A stretch of 35,352 nucleotides of DNA, taken from contig NZ_JAMRYX010000196.1 in the NCBI RefSeq assembly GCF_024448135.1, forward strand, positions 1 to 35,352, read 5' to 3'. The notes below the pieces were generated by a model. That model worked only from the letters and a program-made list of their open reading frames with translations. It did not search any database and had not been told where the DNA came from. Position 1 is the first letter of the stretch. Each line of letters starts with the position of its first letter. This DNA comes from Methylocystis suflitae (lineage in GTDB: Bacteria; Pseudomonadota; Alphaproteobacteria; Rhizobiales; Beijerinckiaceae). A program made the position numbers and the translations under genes. Of this stretch, positions 15,893 to 25,015 are shown one piece after another.

Positions 15893-15925
15893 AGCGCGCG
15901 CGTAATTTGACGCTCGTCGCGCTTT
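15891..15925 (-). terminator. Possible terminator of the TetR gene
   Basis: AAAGCGCG and CGCGCTTT (8-bp arms at 15918-15925 and 15891-15898) with an inner GCGT/ACGC helix form a hairpin 10 bases after the TetR stop, followed by TTTAAT on the minus strand. It abuts and partly overlaps the CtrA box, so it would separate the TetR gene from minCDE. Confidence 0.4.
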
Positions 15926-15934
15926 ATCAAGAGA

Positions 15935-16555
15935 TTATGCCGGCGCGGCTTTGGCGCGCGCCGCGGCGCTCTCCATGACGCCTTGCGCGGCGCTCTCGAG
16001 CACCAGCGCCGGATCCGCGCTCTTGACCGGATCGAAATGACCGGAAATCGTCAACATCGCCACGCCATGCGCGAGCGACCATATTTGAAGCGCCGCGTAG
16101 CGCGCGCCTTGCGCCGGCGCGCCCGCCTGCTGCAGCCAGGCGACTACGGCCCGCCAAAGGATTTCGAGCGCATGGTCGGCGGCGCCGCCCGCTCCCGGAT
16201 CGGCGAGCGTTTGCGCCTGCCCGAACATGGCGGCGTAAAGCCCCGGTTCGTCCCGCGCGAATTTGAGATAGGCGGCGCACATCGCCCGCATCGCGCTCTT
16301 GGCGTCGGGCCGGCCTTCGTCCCATGCCGTTTCAATCCGTGCGCCAAATGTCTCAAAGCCGCGGCGCGCCAGCTCGCTCATCAGCGCGTCGCGTCCGCTG
16401 AAGTGGCGGTAAGGGGCGGCGGGCGAAACGCCGGCGCGTCGGGCCGCCTCGGTGAGCGTCAGCGCCGATGGTCCGCCTTCGGCGAGAATCTCAAGAGCGG
16501 CGTCGATCAGCGCCTGTTTGAGCGACCCGTGGTGATAGCCTCGCTTATTGTGCAT
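15935..16555 (-). CDS. TetR/AcrR family regulator with WHG-type C-terminal domain
   Basis: A 206-residue transcriptional repressor-type protein. The N-terminal helix-turn-helix is clear (HHGSLKQALIDAALEILAEG, then LTLTEAARRAGVSPAAPYRH then FSGRD). The C-terminal ligand domain carries the WHG-type signature in IWSLAHGVAML, as in many TetR proteins with unknown small-molecule ligands. It lies 43 bases downstream of yebC on the same strand, so the two may be cotranscribed. Its target is unknown; it need not be the neighbouring genes. Confidence 0.92.
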   Translation of the reverse strand: MHNKRGYHHGSLKQALIDAALEILAEGGPSALTLTEAARRAGVSPAAPYRHFSGRDALMSELARRGFETFGARIETAWDEGRPDAKSAMRAMCAAYLKFARDEPGLYAAMFGQAQTLADPGAGGAADHALEILWRAVVAWLQQAGAPAQGARYAALQIWSLAHGVAMLTISGHFDPVKSADPALVLESAAQGVMESAAARAKAAPA

Positions 16556-16598
16556 CTCTCACCCCGGCGCGGATCGGCGTCATCGCCCCATCGCCGGG

Positions 16599-17345
16599 TT
16601 ATCCCGAGAGCTTGGCGACGAGCGCGTCGGAAACCTCGAAATTGGCGTAGACGTTCTGCACGTCGTCATTGTCCTCGAGCGCGCCGACGAGCTTGAGGAT
16701 CTTCTCGCCCGAGTCATCGTCGACCTTGATCGTGTTCTGCGGGCGCCAGACGAGCGCCGCCTTGCGGGGCTCGCCGAATTTCTCCTCGAGCGCCTTGGCG
16801 ACGTCGCGCAGCGATTCGACGGACGTGATCACTTCATGCGTTTCGTCGGTCGTCGAGACGTCGTCGGCGCCGGCGTCGATCGCCGCCTCCATCATCGCGT
16901 CCTCCGTCGCCGCCTTCTTGTCGAACTCGACGAGGCCGACGCGGTCGAACATGAAAGAGACGGCGCCGGTCTCGGCGAGCGAACCGCCGGCCTTGGTGAA
17001 ATAGGAGCGCACCTCGCCGGCCGTGCGGTTGCGATTGTCGGTCAGGGCCTCGACGATCACCGCGACGCCGCCGGGCGCGTAACCCTCGTAACGCACCTCA
17101 TCATAATTTTCGGCGTCGGCGCCGGAGGCCTTCTTGATCGCGCGCTCGATATTGTCCTTCGGCATATTCTCCGCCCGGGCCGCGAGAACGGCTGCCCGCA
17201 GCCGCGCGTTCATATTCGGGTCGGGCAGGCCCATCTTGGCGGCGACGGTAATTTCTCGGGCAAGCTTCGAAAACAGCTTGGAGCGGATCGCGTCCTGCTT
17301 ACCCTTCTTGTGCATGATATTCTTGAATTGACTATGCCCGGCCAT
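16599..17345 (-). CDS. yebC: YebC/PmpR (TACO1) family protein
   Basis: The family was described as DNA-binding regulators (PmpR) and, more recently, as translation factors that help ribosomes through difficult proline-rich stretches. The 248 residues carry the invariant N-terminus [18 protein letters not shown], the segment [20 protein letters not shown] then [31 protein letters not shown], and the second-domain signature [17 protein letters not shown]. Length is normal. It diverges from the LOG gene; the 104-base gap holds a 21-base inverted repeat. Confidence 0.96.
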   Translation of the reverse strand: MAGHSQFKNIMHKKGKQDAIRSKLFSKLAREITVAAKMGLPDPNMNARLRAAVLAARAENMPKDNIERAIKKASGADAENYDEVRYEGYAPGGVAVIVEALTDNRNRTAGEVRSYFTKAGGSLAETGAVSFMFDRVGLVEFDKKAATEDAMMEAAIDAGADDVSTTDETHEVITSVESLRDVAKALEEKFGEPRKAALVWRPQNTIKVDDDSGEKILKLVGALEDNDDVQNVYANFEVSDALVAKLSG

Positions 17346-17397
17346 GCGCTCTCGCCCTGCTCCTCGACCAATCTTCGCCTTTCGGCGTCCGGCGGGT

Positions 17398-17418
17398 CAT
17401 ATACGCCGGACGTATATG
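17398..17418. promoter_or_regulatory. 21-base inverted repeat between yebC and the LOG gene
   Basis: CATATACG (17398-17405) and CGTATATG (17411-17418) are perfect 8-bp arms around CCGGA. It lies about 53 bases before the yebC start and 32 before the LOG start, a position where a dimeric regulator could act on both genes. The binding protein is unknown. Confidence 0.5.
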
Positions 17419-17449
17419 GAAATAAAGAAAAGCGCCAAGGAGAGCATGA

Positions 17450-18385
17450 TTGAGCGCAAGCGATGAAGAGCGAAGTCGGTCCGAGCCCGATGAGCGGACG
17501 CCGTCCGGACTGCCGGCGCCGCACATCCCTGACCTCGCCGCCGCCAAGCGGCTGCAGGCGATCCTCTCCAGTCCCTCCTATCGCAAGGCCGACGAGGACA
17601 TTCATTTCCTGACCTCGGCCGAAGCCCGCGGTCCCCGACTGGAGCTGGAATATCTCAAGGCCGAACTGCTGCTGCGACGCCATGGCGTCACCGATACGAT
17701 CGTCGTCTTCGGCTCGACTCGCATCGTCGAGCCCGCCTTAGCGGAAAGCCGCCTCGCCGAATCGCAGGCGCTGGCGACGGCAAATCCCGAGGATGCGACC
17801 CTCGCCAGACAGCTGACGGCGGCAAAGCGCGCCCGAGAAAATTCGCGCTATTATCAGATCGCCCGCGAGTTCGGCGGGCTCGTCGGCGCCGCCCGCGAGA
17901 GCGGAGACTGGCCGCGCCTCGCGATCGTCACCGGCGGCGGACCGGGCATTATGGAGGCGGCGAATCGCGGCGCCTTCGAAGCCGGGGCCGAGACGGTGGG
18001 GCTCAACATCACCCTGCCGCACGAGCAGTTGCCCAACAGCTATGTCACGCCATCGCTTTGCCTGCGCTTCCGCTATTTCGCACTGCGCAAGCTGCATTTC
18101 ATGCTCCGCGCGCGGGCGCTGGTCGCCTTTCCGGGGGGCTTTGGCACCTTCGACGAATTATTCGAGACGCTCACGCTTGTGCAGACGGGCAAGGTCAAGC
18201 CGATCCCGATTATTCTCGTGGGGGAAAACTATTGGCGACGCGCCTTTGACGTCGAATTCCTGCTCGACGAGGGCGTGATCGACGCGCAAGACCGTCATCT
18301 TTTCCGCTATGCTGAAAGCGCTCAGGACATTTGGGCGGAAATCCGCCGCTGGGGCGAACGCAAGGAGGATCTCCTATTTGAATGA
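17450..18385 (+). CDS. LOG family protein (nucleotide 5'-monophosphate phosphoribohydrolase-like)
   Basis: LOG-family (Rossmann-like lysine decarboxylase-like) proteins cleave ribosyl monophosphates such as cytokinin nucleotides or AMP. The 311 residues show TDTIVVFGSTRIVEPAL, the nucleotide-binding VTGGGPGIMEAANRGAFEAG and the hallmark PGGFGTFDELFETLTL (PGGFGT near residue 228). An extra N-terminal part of about 75 residues and a helical insert (about 95-135) make it longer than the minimal ~190-residue LOG; this long type is common in Proteobacteria. The start is taken as TTG 17450 with AGGAG at good spacing; the nearby ATG at 17446 is out of frame and stops after six codons. Confidence 0.88.
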   Translation: MSASDEERSRSEPDERTPSGLPAPHIPDLAAAKRLQAILSSPSYRKADEDIHFLTSAEARGPRLELEYLKAELLLRRHGVTDTIVVFGSTRIVEPALAESRLAESQALATANPEDATLARQLTAAKRARENSRYYQIAREFGGLVGAARESGDWPRLAIVTGGGPGIMEAANRGAFEAGAETVGLNITLPHEQLPNSYVTPSLCLRFRYFALRKLHFMLRARALVAFPGGFGTFDELFETLTLVQTGKVKPIPIILVGENYWRRAFDVEFLLDEGVIDAQDRHLFRYAESAQDIWAEIRRWGERKEDLLFE

Positions 18386-18461
18386 AGGCCTTAGGCTGTG
18401 TCGGCGACCGGCTGCCCGATCCCCTGCCATTGTAAAGCCTATGCCCTGCCTTATCTCAGCT

Positions 18462-18487
18462 AGCGCGGCGCAAGGCGCGCGCTTTTT
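18462..18487 (+). terminator. Possible terminator after the LOG gene
   Basis: AGCGCG (18462-18467) and CGCGCT (18478-18483) form a 6-bp GC stem followed by TTTTT. The T run can instead pair with the AAAAAG that starts the next gene's ribosome-binding region (CTTTTTGAAAAAG), so the two structures compete. Confidence 0.5.
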
Positions 18488-18505
18488 GAAAAAGGGAGAA
18501 TGACC

Positions 18506-18850
18506 ATGAGTTGGCTCAAAGCGATCGCGGGCGGCGTGATCGGCGCCGAAGCCCTAAACCTTATTAAGGATTATGTGGAGAAGCAGGGCGGCCTCGACGG
18601 CGTCGTCAAGAATTTCGAGAATTCCGGACTGGGGAAGCAGATCCATTCCTGGATCGGCCTCGGCCCGAATGAAAAGATCAGCGAGATGGACATCAGCAAG
18701 GTTGTCAACGCCGACAAGCTGATGGAAATCGCCAAGAACGCCGGCGTCGACATCGACAAGGCGAAAGCGCTTCTCGCCCAGTATTTGCCGGAAGTGATCG
18801 ACAAGGCGACGCCTGAAGGCAAACTGCCGCCGCCCGACAAGCCGGCGTAA
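18506..18850 (+). CDS. YidB-like (DUF937-type) protein
   Basis: A 114-residue protein with the features of the YidB/DUF937 group: an N-terminal Ala/Gly-rich helix (AIAGGVIGAEALNLIKDYVE), GGLDGVVKNFENSGLGKQIH then SWIGLGPNEKIS, and the C-terminal helical part (KLMEIAKNAGVDIDKAKALL then AQYLPEVIDKATPEGKLP). Function of the family is not firmly known. ATG 18506 is preferred over ATG 18500 because GGGAG at 18495-18499 then has proper spacing. It follows a possible terminator and ends before a 9-bp hairpin, so it is probably a single-gene unit. Confidence 0.87.
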   Translation: MSWLKAIAGGVIGAEALNLIKDYVEKQGGLDGVVKNFENSGLGKQIHSWIGLGPNEKISEMDISKVVNADKLMEIAKNAGVDIDKAKALLAQYLPEVIDKATPEGKLPPPDKPA

Positions 18851-18878
18851 GCGGACCAACGCCGTTCTCTCCGCTGCC

Positions 18879-18900
18879 GACGGCGGCGCCTGCCGCCGTC
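18879..18900 (+). terminator. Hairpin after the YidB-like gene
   Basis: A perfect 9-bp stem (GACGGCGGC, GCCGCCGTC) with loop GCCT begins 28 bases after the stop codon. No T run follows, so it may act as an RNA 3' end stabiliser or a weak terminator. The rest of the 213-base gap up to gmd shows nothing more. Confidence 0.4.
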
Positions 18901-19051
18901 CGGCCTGTTCTTGCCCACGCTCTTGCTTCAGGCGCCCTGATTCTGTAATTGCGTCGCGCGCGCCCTTTTGCGCCCGCGCTAGGTCGAGAAACGCCCGGAG
19001 GGCGCGCGGCTGCGGGGGTTTCGCCTTCGCCACGGCCGCCGGCCAATTTGA

Positions 19052-20047
<996 letters not shown>

Positions 20048-20066
20048 CCTGAAAAGGGCGCCCGCG

Positions 20067-21056
20067 ATGGCCGCCTTCGAGCGCATCTTGGTGACGGGCG
20101 GCGCCGGATTTGTCGGCAGCCACCTCTGCGCGGCGCTGGCCGCGGCCTATCCGCAGGCGACGCTGTCGCTGCTGCTGCGTCCCGGCGAACGCGGCGGCCA
20201 TCCAGCCTTTGAAGCGACCGCCGCCGACCTCACCGACGAACCGGCGATCGACGCGCTGATTGCGCGGGTGCGTCCCGATCTCGTCGTGCATCTCGCGGGT
20301 CAGGCGTCGATCGGTCAGGCGCTGCACGCCGCCGAAATGACCTGGCGGGCGAATTTTCACGGCTCCTTCGCGCTCGGCTCGGCGGTCGCACGTCACTGCC
20401 CGACGGCGGCGTTTCTCTTCGCCTCGACGGCGGCCGCCTATGGCGCGAGCTTTCGCGACGGGGTCTTGAACGAGGACGCCCCGTTGCGGCCGCTCGACTT
20501 CTACAGCCGCTCGAAGGTCGCCGCCGAGAGCGCGCTTGCCGATCTGCTGGCTGCCAAAGGGCGGCTCGTTGTGGCGCGGCCGGTCAATCATTCAGGTCCC
20601 GGCCAGCGCAATCGCAACTTCGCTCTCGCCTCCTTCGCCGCGCAGATCGCGGCGATCGAGACCGGCCGGGCCGAGCCGCGACTCATGGTCGGCGATCTCT
20701 CCAAGGCCCGCGATTTCCTCGACGTGCGCGACGTCGTCGACGCCTATATGCGGCTGATCGAAAAAGCGCCGGATCTGCCCGCCTCCGTCTCGATCTTTAA
20801 CATCGCCTCCGGAACGGCGCATAGCCTGGAAGCGCTGCTCGAGCGGTTGCGGGGGCGGGCCAGGGCTCAATTTGCGATCGAGATCGATCCGGCGCTGCTG
20901 CGCCCCCAAAGCGACATCGCCAGCGTCGCCTGCGACGCGACGAGGCTGACCGAAGCGACGGGCTGGCGTCCCCGCCACGACATCGACGACATGCTGCAGG
21001 CGCTTCTCGACGACGCCCGCGCAGCCCAAACGCAGGCCGCAACGGCGACGTCATGA
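20067..21056 (+). CDS. NAD-dependent epimerase/dehydratase, probable GDP-4-keto-6-deoxymannose reductase
   Basis: A 329-residue extended SDR with ILVTGGAGFVGSHL at the N-terminus, LAGQASIGQA, ASTAAAYGASF, a catalytic FYSRSKVAAE (Tyr146, Lys150), RPVNHSGPGQRNRNFALASF and RDFLDVRDVVDAY. The pattern RPxNHxGPGQ...F.ASFA.QI matches the RMD-type reductases that turn the GMD product into GDP-D-rhamnose. Position directly behind gmd supports this. GDP-fucose synthase is less likely because the typical WcaG motifs are absent. GDP-6-deoxy-talose formation cannot be ruled out. ATG 20067 has AAAAGGG upstream; the frame is open back to 20019 but overlaps gmd. Confidence 0.85.
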   Translation: MAAFERILVTGGAGFVGSHLCAALAAAYPQATLSLLLRPGERGGHPAFEATAADLTDEPAIDALIARVRPDLVVHLAGQASIGQALHAAEMTWRANFHGSFALGSAVARHCPTAAFLFASTAAAYGASFRDGVLNEDAPLRPLDFYSRSKVAAESALADLLAAKGRLVVARPVNHSGPGQRNRNFALASFAAQIAAIETGRAEPRLMVGDLSKARDFLDVRDVVDAYMRLIEKAPDLPASVSIFNIASGTAHSLEALLERLRGRARAQFAIEIDPALLRPQSDIASVACDATRLTEATGWRPRHDIDDMLQALLDDARAAQTQAATATS

Positions 21057-22480
21057 GCGAGCGGCAAAGCCGAGATCCGGAGCAGGAGCGCGAACGCACC
21101 CGCCTGCTCGAATTTCAGCTCGAACATTTGCGCGCCGAACTCCTGCATCTGACTCATGAGCGCTATCGGCTGATCTACTCGGTCTCCGGCCACATCTATC
21201 GCTTTCTGCGACCGATCGAAGCGTTCCTCGCCGACGCCGCGAACGCTCTCGTCGCGCGTTTTCGCCCGCCGCCGCCCGACGCGACGACGCCATCGACGTT
21301 CGGTGAGGGCGCTCCGGCCGTTCGAGGCGCGCCGCTGCCGGCGCGAAGGCTGCTGGTCGATGTGACGGGAACGATCAAGCGCGACGCCGGCACCGGCATT
21401 CAGCGCGTCGTCAAGGAAGTGACGCGCGGCCTCTATAGCGGCGAAAGCTTCGACCTGCCCGCGGTGGCGGTTCGCTGCGAAGCCGGCCGGCTGCTGACCG
21501 CCAACGGCTTCGTCGCGGAGCTCGTCGGCGGCGACGCCTCGCCAGACTCCGAGATCGCGATCGCCGGCGGCGACCGCTTTCTGATGCTTTCCGACAGCTG
21601 GAACGCCTTCGACGAACTCGCGCCGATTTTCGCGAAGATTCGGGACGAGGGCGGCGAGGTCGTCACCTGCATCTTCGATCTCATTCCAGAGCTTTATCCG
21701 CACGCCTGCCACGAAGTGACGGTGCCGCGCTATCGCGCCTGGCTGCGCAAGGCGCTCCTTGAGAGCGACAGTTTTCTGGCGATTTCGCGAACGGTCGCCG
21801 ACGAACTCGCTGACTATGTCGCTGCGCAAGGGCTGCCGCATCGTCCCGGTCTCAAGATCGGCTGGTTTCACTGCGGCTCCGATCTTGCGCTGCGCGCAGA
21901 CGCCGCGCCGCGCGACAAGATCAAAGCGGCGGTCGCCGACGATGCGCCGGTCTTTCTCGCCGTGGGCACGATCGAACCGCGCAAGGGTCAGCGCGTCGCC
22001 CTTCGCGCCTTTGAAGACCTCTGGGCGAGAGGGCGCGACGTCCGGCTCATCGTCGTGGGTCGGCGCGGCTGGTTTGAAGAAGCGGTGGCGAGCGAAATTC
22101 TCGAACACAAAGAATTCGGTCGTCGGCTGTTCTGGTTCGACGACGCGGACGACGACGAGCTTTCGTTTCTCTACGATCACGCGGCGGCGCTGATCTTCCC
22201 GTCCTATGCGGAAGGCTTCGGCCTGCCGATCGTCGAGGCGGCGCGGCGCGGCCGCCCGGTGATCTGCAGCGATATCCCGGTATTTCGCGAGGTCGGAGGG
22301 GCCGGCGCGCTCTATTTTCGCGTCAATGACGCCAAGGCGCTGGCCGAGACGGTCGCCGACTTTCTCGACGGCCGCCGGGCCGCCGAACCGGACCAGGTCT
22401 TGCGCGTCGCCTGGCGCGACGCCGCGCGGCGCATCGTCGAGGTGGTTGCGCGCGAGGATTGGAGCCGGCGCCTGCGTTAA
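21053..22480 (+). CDS. Family 4 glycosyltransferase with N-terminal coiled coil
   Basis: A 475-residue GT-B enzyme expected to transfer a GDP-sugar onto a surface glycan. The first 60 residues are a charged helix (ERERTRLLEFQLEHLRAELL) ending in a motif like S-x-x-x-YRFLRPIEAF, seen at the N-terminus of several capsule or LPS glycosyltransferases. The catalytic part has LLVDVTGTIKRDAGTGIQRV, FDLIPELYP, FLAVGTIEPRKGQRVALRAF and the GT4 nucleotide-sugar motif EGFGLPIVE (Glu387-x7-Glu395). LLVDVT...GIQRVV is shared with mannosyl/rhamnosyl transferases. It overlaps the reductase by four bases (ATGA), so translation is coupled. Acceptor and linkage are unknown; rhamnosyl transfer is inferred. Confidence 0.88.
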   Translation: MSERQSRDPEQERERTRLLEFQLEHLRAELLHLTHERYRLIYSVSGHIYRFLRPIEAFLADAANALVARFRPPPPDATTPSTFGEGAPAVRGAPLPARRLLVDVTGTIKRDAGTGIQRVVKEVTRGLYSGESFDLPAVAVRCEAGRLLTANGFVAELVGGDASPDSEIAIAGGDRFLMLSDSWNAFDELAPIFAKIRDEGGEVVTCIFDLIPELYPHACHEVTVPRYRAWLRKALLESDSFLAISRTVADELADYVAAQGLPHRPGLKIGWFHCGSDLALRADAAPRDKIKAAVADDAPVFLAVGTIEPRKGQRVALRAFEDLWARGRDVRLIVVGRRGWFEEAVASEILEHKEFGRRLFWFDDADDDELSFLYDHAAALIFPSYAEGFGLPIVEAARRGRPVICSDIPVFREVGGAGALYFRVNDAKALAETVADFLDGRRAAEPDQVLRVAWRDAARRIVEVVAREDWSRRLR

Positions 22481-22557
22481 CCTGCCGGTTTGCGCTGCAC
22501 CATGAGAATCGCCGTATTTCCGCGCTCCGTGAAAGCATGGTAGATAGGCGCCAATTG

Positions 22558-22608
22558 GTCGTGCGGCCCGGCCAGCGCTCTTGCGGCGCGCTGGGCCGCA
22601 CGACTTTT
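22558..22608 (+). terminator. Strong hairpin terminator after the sugar cluster
   Basis: GTCGTGCGGCCC (22558-22569) and GGGCCGCACGAC (22593-22604) form a perfect 12-bp stem; inside it AGCGC and GCGCT make a second helix. TTTT follows at once. It lies 78 bases after the glycosyltransferase stop and likely closes that operon. The 187-base gap holds no gene I can support. Confidence 0.65.
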
Positions 22609-22667
22609 CGCTTCCAATGCGGGTAGGGCTTTCGCCTTCTCCCACGCCAAAAACGGAAACGCTCTCC

Positions 22668-23198
22668 ATGCAGATCAATATTCCGCTTCTCAATCAGCAG
22701 ACGCCGCAGACCGTGCTCAAGATGATCAATCTCGAAGCGTCGCAGCTCTCGCTGCCGGATTCGCGCGAATTGATGTGGGGCGCTTTCGGCGCCTATGGCG
22801 TGCTTCAGGCGATCGCGCAGTCGTTCAACCACTCGCTGCTCGGGAGCCTGATCTACGGCGTGATGAGCGTGGTCCTTCTCTACGGCGGAACTTACGGTCT
22901 GCTGCGCGTTCTGAAAGAGGACGCAAAGTTTCAGCGCACCGCCACGGCGCTCGCCATCATGAGCGGGCTTGGGGCGCTCGCTTATACTGTCCTGCACCTC
23001 CTCTTCGGCATCGCCCTGCCGCCGCCCTTGCCGACCGAAAAGCTGCTGCGCTTTCTGCTCTTTCCGATTCTGATTTGGATGGTGTTCATGTACGCCTTCG
23101 TGTTCCGGCACGTGTCGCTGCGCCCGGCGCCGGCCTTCTTCGCGGCGGCGCTGTTCGTCATCGTCATCGAAGTGATCCTGTCGCCGATCAGCAGATAG
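22668..23198 (+). CDS. Multi-pass inner-membrane protein of unknown function
   Basis: Not recognised as a named family. The 176-residue product opens with QINIPLLNQQTPQTVLKMIN and has four or five predicted membrane helices (SLIYGVMSVVLLYGGTYGLL, ALAIMSGLGALAYTVLHLLF, LLFPILIWMVFMYAFVF, FFAAALFVIVIEVILSPIS, plus a possible weak one near residues 35-50). No catalytic motif stands out. The layout resembles small Yip1-like or other four-helix membrane proteins, but this is only topology. ATG 22668 is preferred; an upstream in-frame ATG near 22617 lies in the terminator-flanking leader. The ribosome site is weak. Confidence 0.72.
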   Translation: MQINIPLLNQQTPQTVLKMINLEASQLSLPDSRELMWGAFGAYGVLQAIAQSFNHSLLGSLIYGVMSVVLLYGGTYGLLRVLKEDAKFQRTATALAIMSGLGALAYTVLHLLFGIALPPPLPTEKLLRFLLFPILIWMVFMYAFVFRHVSLRPAPAFFAAALFVIVIEVILSPISR

Positions 23199-23358
23199 CC
23201 GCAAATCCATATTTTGACGGCGCGGCGCTCGGCCGCATCACGTCGTGGATTTCGCGCATGCCTCGCATGTGATCGACGGAACCGCGGCGCAATGCTAGAC
23301 AACGCGCCAGCGGCGCGCAGACGCCCGATTGCCTACGCTAAACGGATTAACGACGCTC

Positions 23359-24360
23359 ATGACCTTATCATTTGACGTTCTGGGCATTGGCAACGCCATC
23401 GTCGACACGATCGCGCGCGCCGAGGACGATGATTTGCTGCAGGCTGGACTGCGCAAAGGCTCGATGACGCTGGTCGACGAAGCGCGCGCCGCTGAACTTT
23501 ATACAGCGATGGGCCCGACGACGGTTATTTCTGGCGGCTCGGCCGCCAACACCATGGCGGGCCTTGCGAGCCTGGGGCGCGCCGCGGGATTCGTCGGCAA
23601 GGTCAAGGAGGACGACGCGGGGCGCGAATTCGCGCATGACATCCGCAAGGCCGGAGTCGCCTTCGACACGCCGGCAGCCGCCGACGGCGCCGCGACCGCG
23701 CGCTGCTTGATTTTCGTGACGCCGGACGGTCAGCGCACGATGAACACGTTTCTGGGCGCCTGTCAGGCGCTCGCCCCCTCGGACATCGACGAGGAGACGG
23801 TCGCGCGCGCGAAGGTCCTCTATATGGAGGGCTATCTCTGGGACCCGCCGGGCGCCAAGGAGGCTTTCCTGAAGGCGGCGAAGATCTCGCGCGCCAACGG
23901 ACGCAAGGTGGCGATTACCCTTTCCGACAGTTTCTGCGTCGATCGCTATCGCGGCGAATTTCTATCTCTCATTCGCGACCGTGTCGTCGACATCGTTTTC
24001 GCCAATGAAAGCGAATTGCACGCGCTCTATCAAACCGGCGATTTCGAGACGGCCCTCGCGGCGCTGCGCGCCGAAGACGGGCTGCTTGGCGTCGTCACGC
24101 GGTCGGAAAAGGGCTGCGTCGTGGCGAATGGCGCGAGCGCCCTCGCCGCGCCGGCCTGTCCTGTCGATGCGGTCGTCGACACGACCGGCGCCGGCGACCT
24201 CTTCGCCGCCGGTTTTCTCGCCGGCTACACGCAGGACTTGCCGCATGAACGCAGCGCGATGCTCGGCGCGCTCGCCGCGGCGGAGATCATCTCCCACGTC
24301 GGCGCGCGGCCGCAGAAGGATTTGCTGCAACTCGCCCGCGACACTGGCGTGCTGGAATAG
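23359..24360 (+). CDS. Adenosine kinase-like PfkB family sugar kinase
   Basis: A ribokinase/PfkB-fold kinase, most like the bacterial adenosine kinases of Rhizobiales, which phosphorylate adenosine to AMP in purine salvage. The 333 residues show DVLGIGNAIVDTIARAED at the N-terminus, the sugar-binding ISGGSAANTMAGLASLG, the PfkB lid region with GRAAGFVGKVKEDDAGREF, and the second PfkB signature DTTGAGDLFAAGFLAGY (Asp274-Asp280, with Asp280 the catalytic base). Substrate is inferred from similarity; a related sugar or nucleoside is possible. ATG 23359 starts right at the first beta strand. Confidence 0.9.
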   Translation: MTLSFDVLGIGNAIVDTIARAEDDDLLQAGLRKGSMTLVDEARAAELYTAMGPTTVISGGSAANTMAGLASLGRAAGFVGKVKEDDAGREFAHDIRKAGVAFDTPAAADGAATARCLIFVTPDGQRTMNTFLGACQALAPSDIDEETVARAKVLYMEGYLWDPPGAKEAFLKAAKISRANGRKVAITLSDSFCVDRYRGEFLSLIRDRVVDIVFANESELHALYQTGDFETALAALRAEDGLLGVVTRSEKGCVVANGASALAAPACPVDAVVDTTGAGDLFAAGFLAGYTQDLPHERSAMLGALAAAEIISHVGARPQKDLLQLARDTGVLE

Positions 24361-24422
24361 GTTCGGGTTTCCTCGACCTGAGGCGCTCGATCGGCGATTC
24401 AAACAAGCTGGAGGAACGAAAG

Positions 24423-24860
24423 ATGCGCCTTGTCTCCAAAGCGGTTCTGGCCGCATTTGCCGCAGTCGCGAGCCTCGCGCTCACCGTTGAAGCGCGCACT
24501 GAAGAGCAGATGACGAAAAGCCTTACCGGCCTTCAGTACAAGGACACAAAGGTCGGGACGGGCGCGACCCCCAAGATCGGCCAGACCGCGGTCGTGCACT
24601 ACACGGGCTGGCTCTACAACAATGGCGAGAAGGGCAAGAAATTCGACTCCTCGCGCGATCGGGGTGAGCCGTTCGCATTCCCGCTGGGCCAGGGCCAGGT
24701 GATCAAGGGCTGGGACGAGGGCGTGGAAACCATGAAGGTCGGCGGCAAGCGCACGCTCGTCATTCCGCCAGAACTCGGCTACGGCGCGCGCGGCGCCGGC
24801 GGCGTCATTCCGCCGAACGCCTGGCTGATCTTCGACGTGGAGCTTGTCGGGGTGAAATAG
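24423..24860 (+). CDS. FKBP-type peptidyl-prolyl isomerase, exported
   Basis: A 145-residue protein with a signal peptide (RLVSKAVLAAFAAVASLALT, likely cut near VEA) and one complete FKBP domain: GLQYKDTKVGTGATPKIGQT, VVHYTGWLYN, KKFDSSRDRGEPFAFPLGQG, QVIKGWDEGVETMKVGGKR and LVIPPELGYGARGAGGVIPP. The hydrophobic pocket residues (Tyr, Phe, Trp, Tyr, Phe) are present, so cis-trans prolyl isomerase activity in the periplasm is expected. GGAGGAACG precedes the ATG. It follows the kinase gene by 62 bases and is closed by a clear terminator. Confidence 0.95.
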   Translation: MRLVSKAVLAAFAAVASLALTVEARTEEQMTKSLTGLQYKDTKVGTGATPKIGQTAVVHYTGWLYNNGEKGKKFDSSRDRGEPFAFPLGQGQVIKGWDEGVETMKVGGKRTLVIPPELGYGARGAGGVIPPNAWLIFDVELVGVK

Positions 24861-24889
24861 ACGCCGCGTCGGTTGTCGACCAAACAAAG

Positions 24890-24925
24890 CGCCGCCCGCC
24901 ATTGTTAATGGGGGCGGCGTTTTTT
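24890..24925 (+). terminator. Rho-independent terminator after the FKBP gene
   Basis: CGCCGCCC and GGGCGGCG pair over 8 bp, then after one bulged G the stem continues with CCATT and AATGG around a GTT loop, followed by six T residues. It is the best intrinsic terminator in the window. Confidence 0.9.
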
Positions 24926-25015
24926 GTGGAAGTGGACTGAAAGGCCGTCGCTCAAGGAGCAGGGCGACGTGCCGACGCCCGAGACGAATCTTCGCGTTAC
25001 GCCAAGGCCTTGAGA

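Noticed and set aside
20867-22693. 608-codon open frame on the minus strand
   Set aside because: Antisense to the glycosyltransferase and reductase genes; a GC-driven mirror frame.
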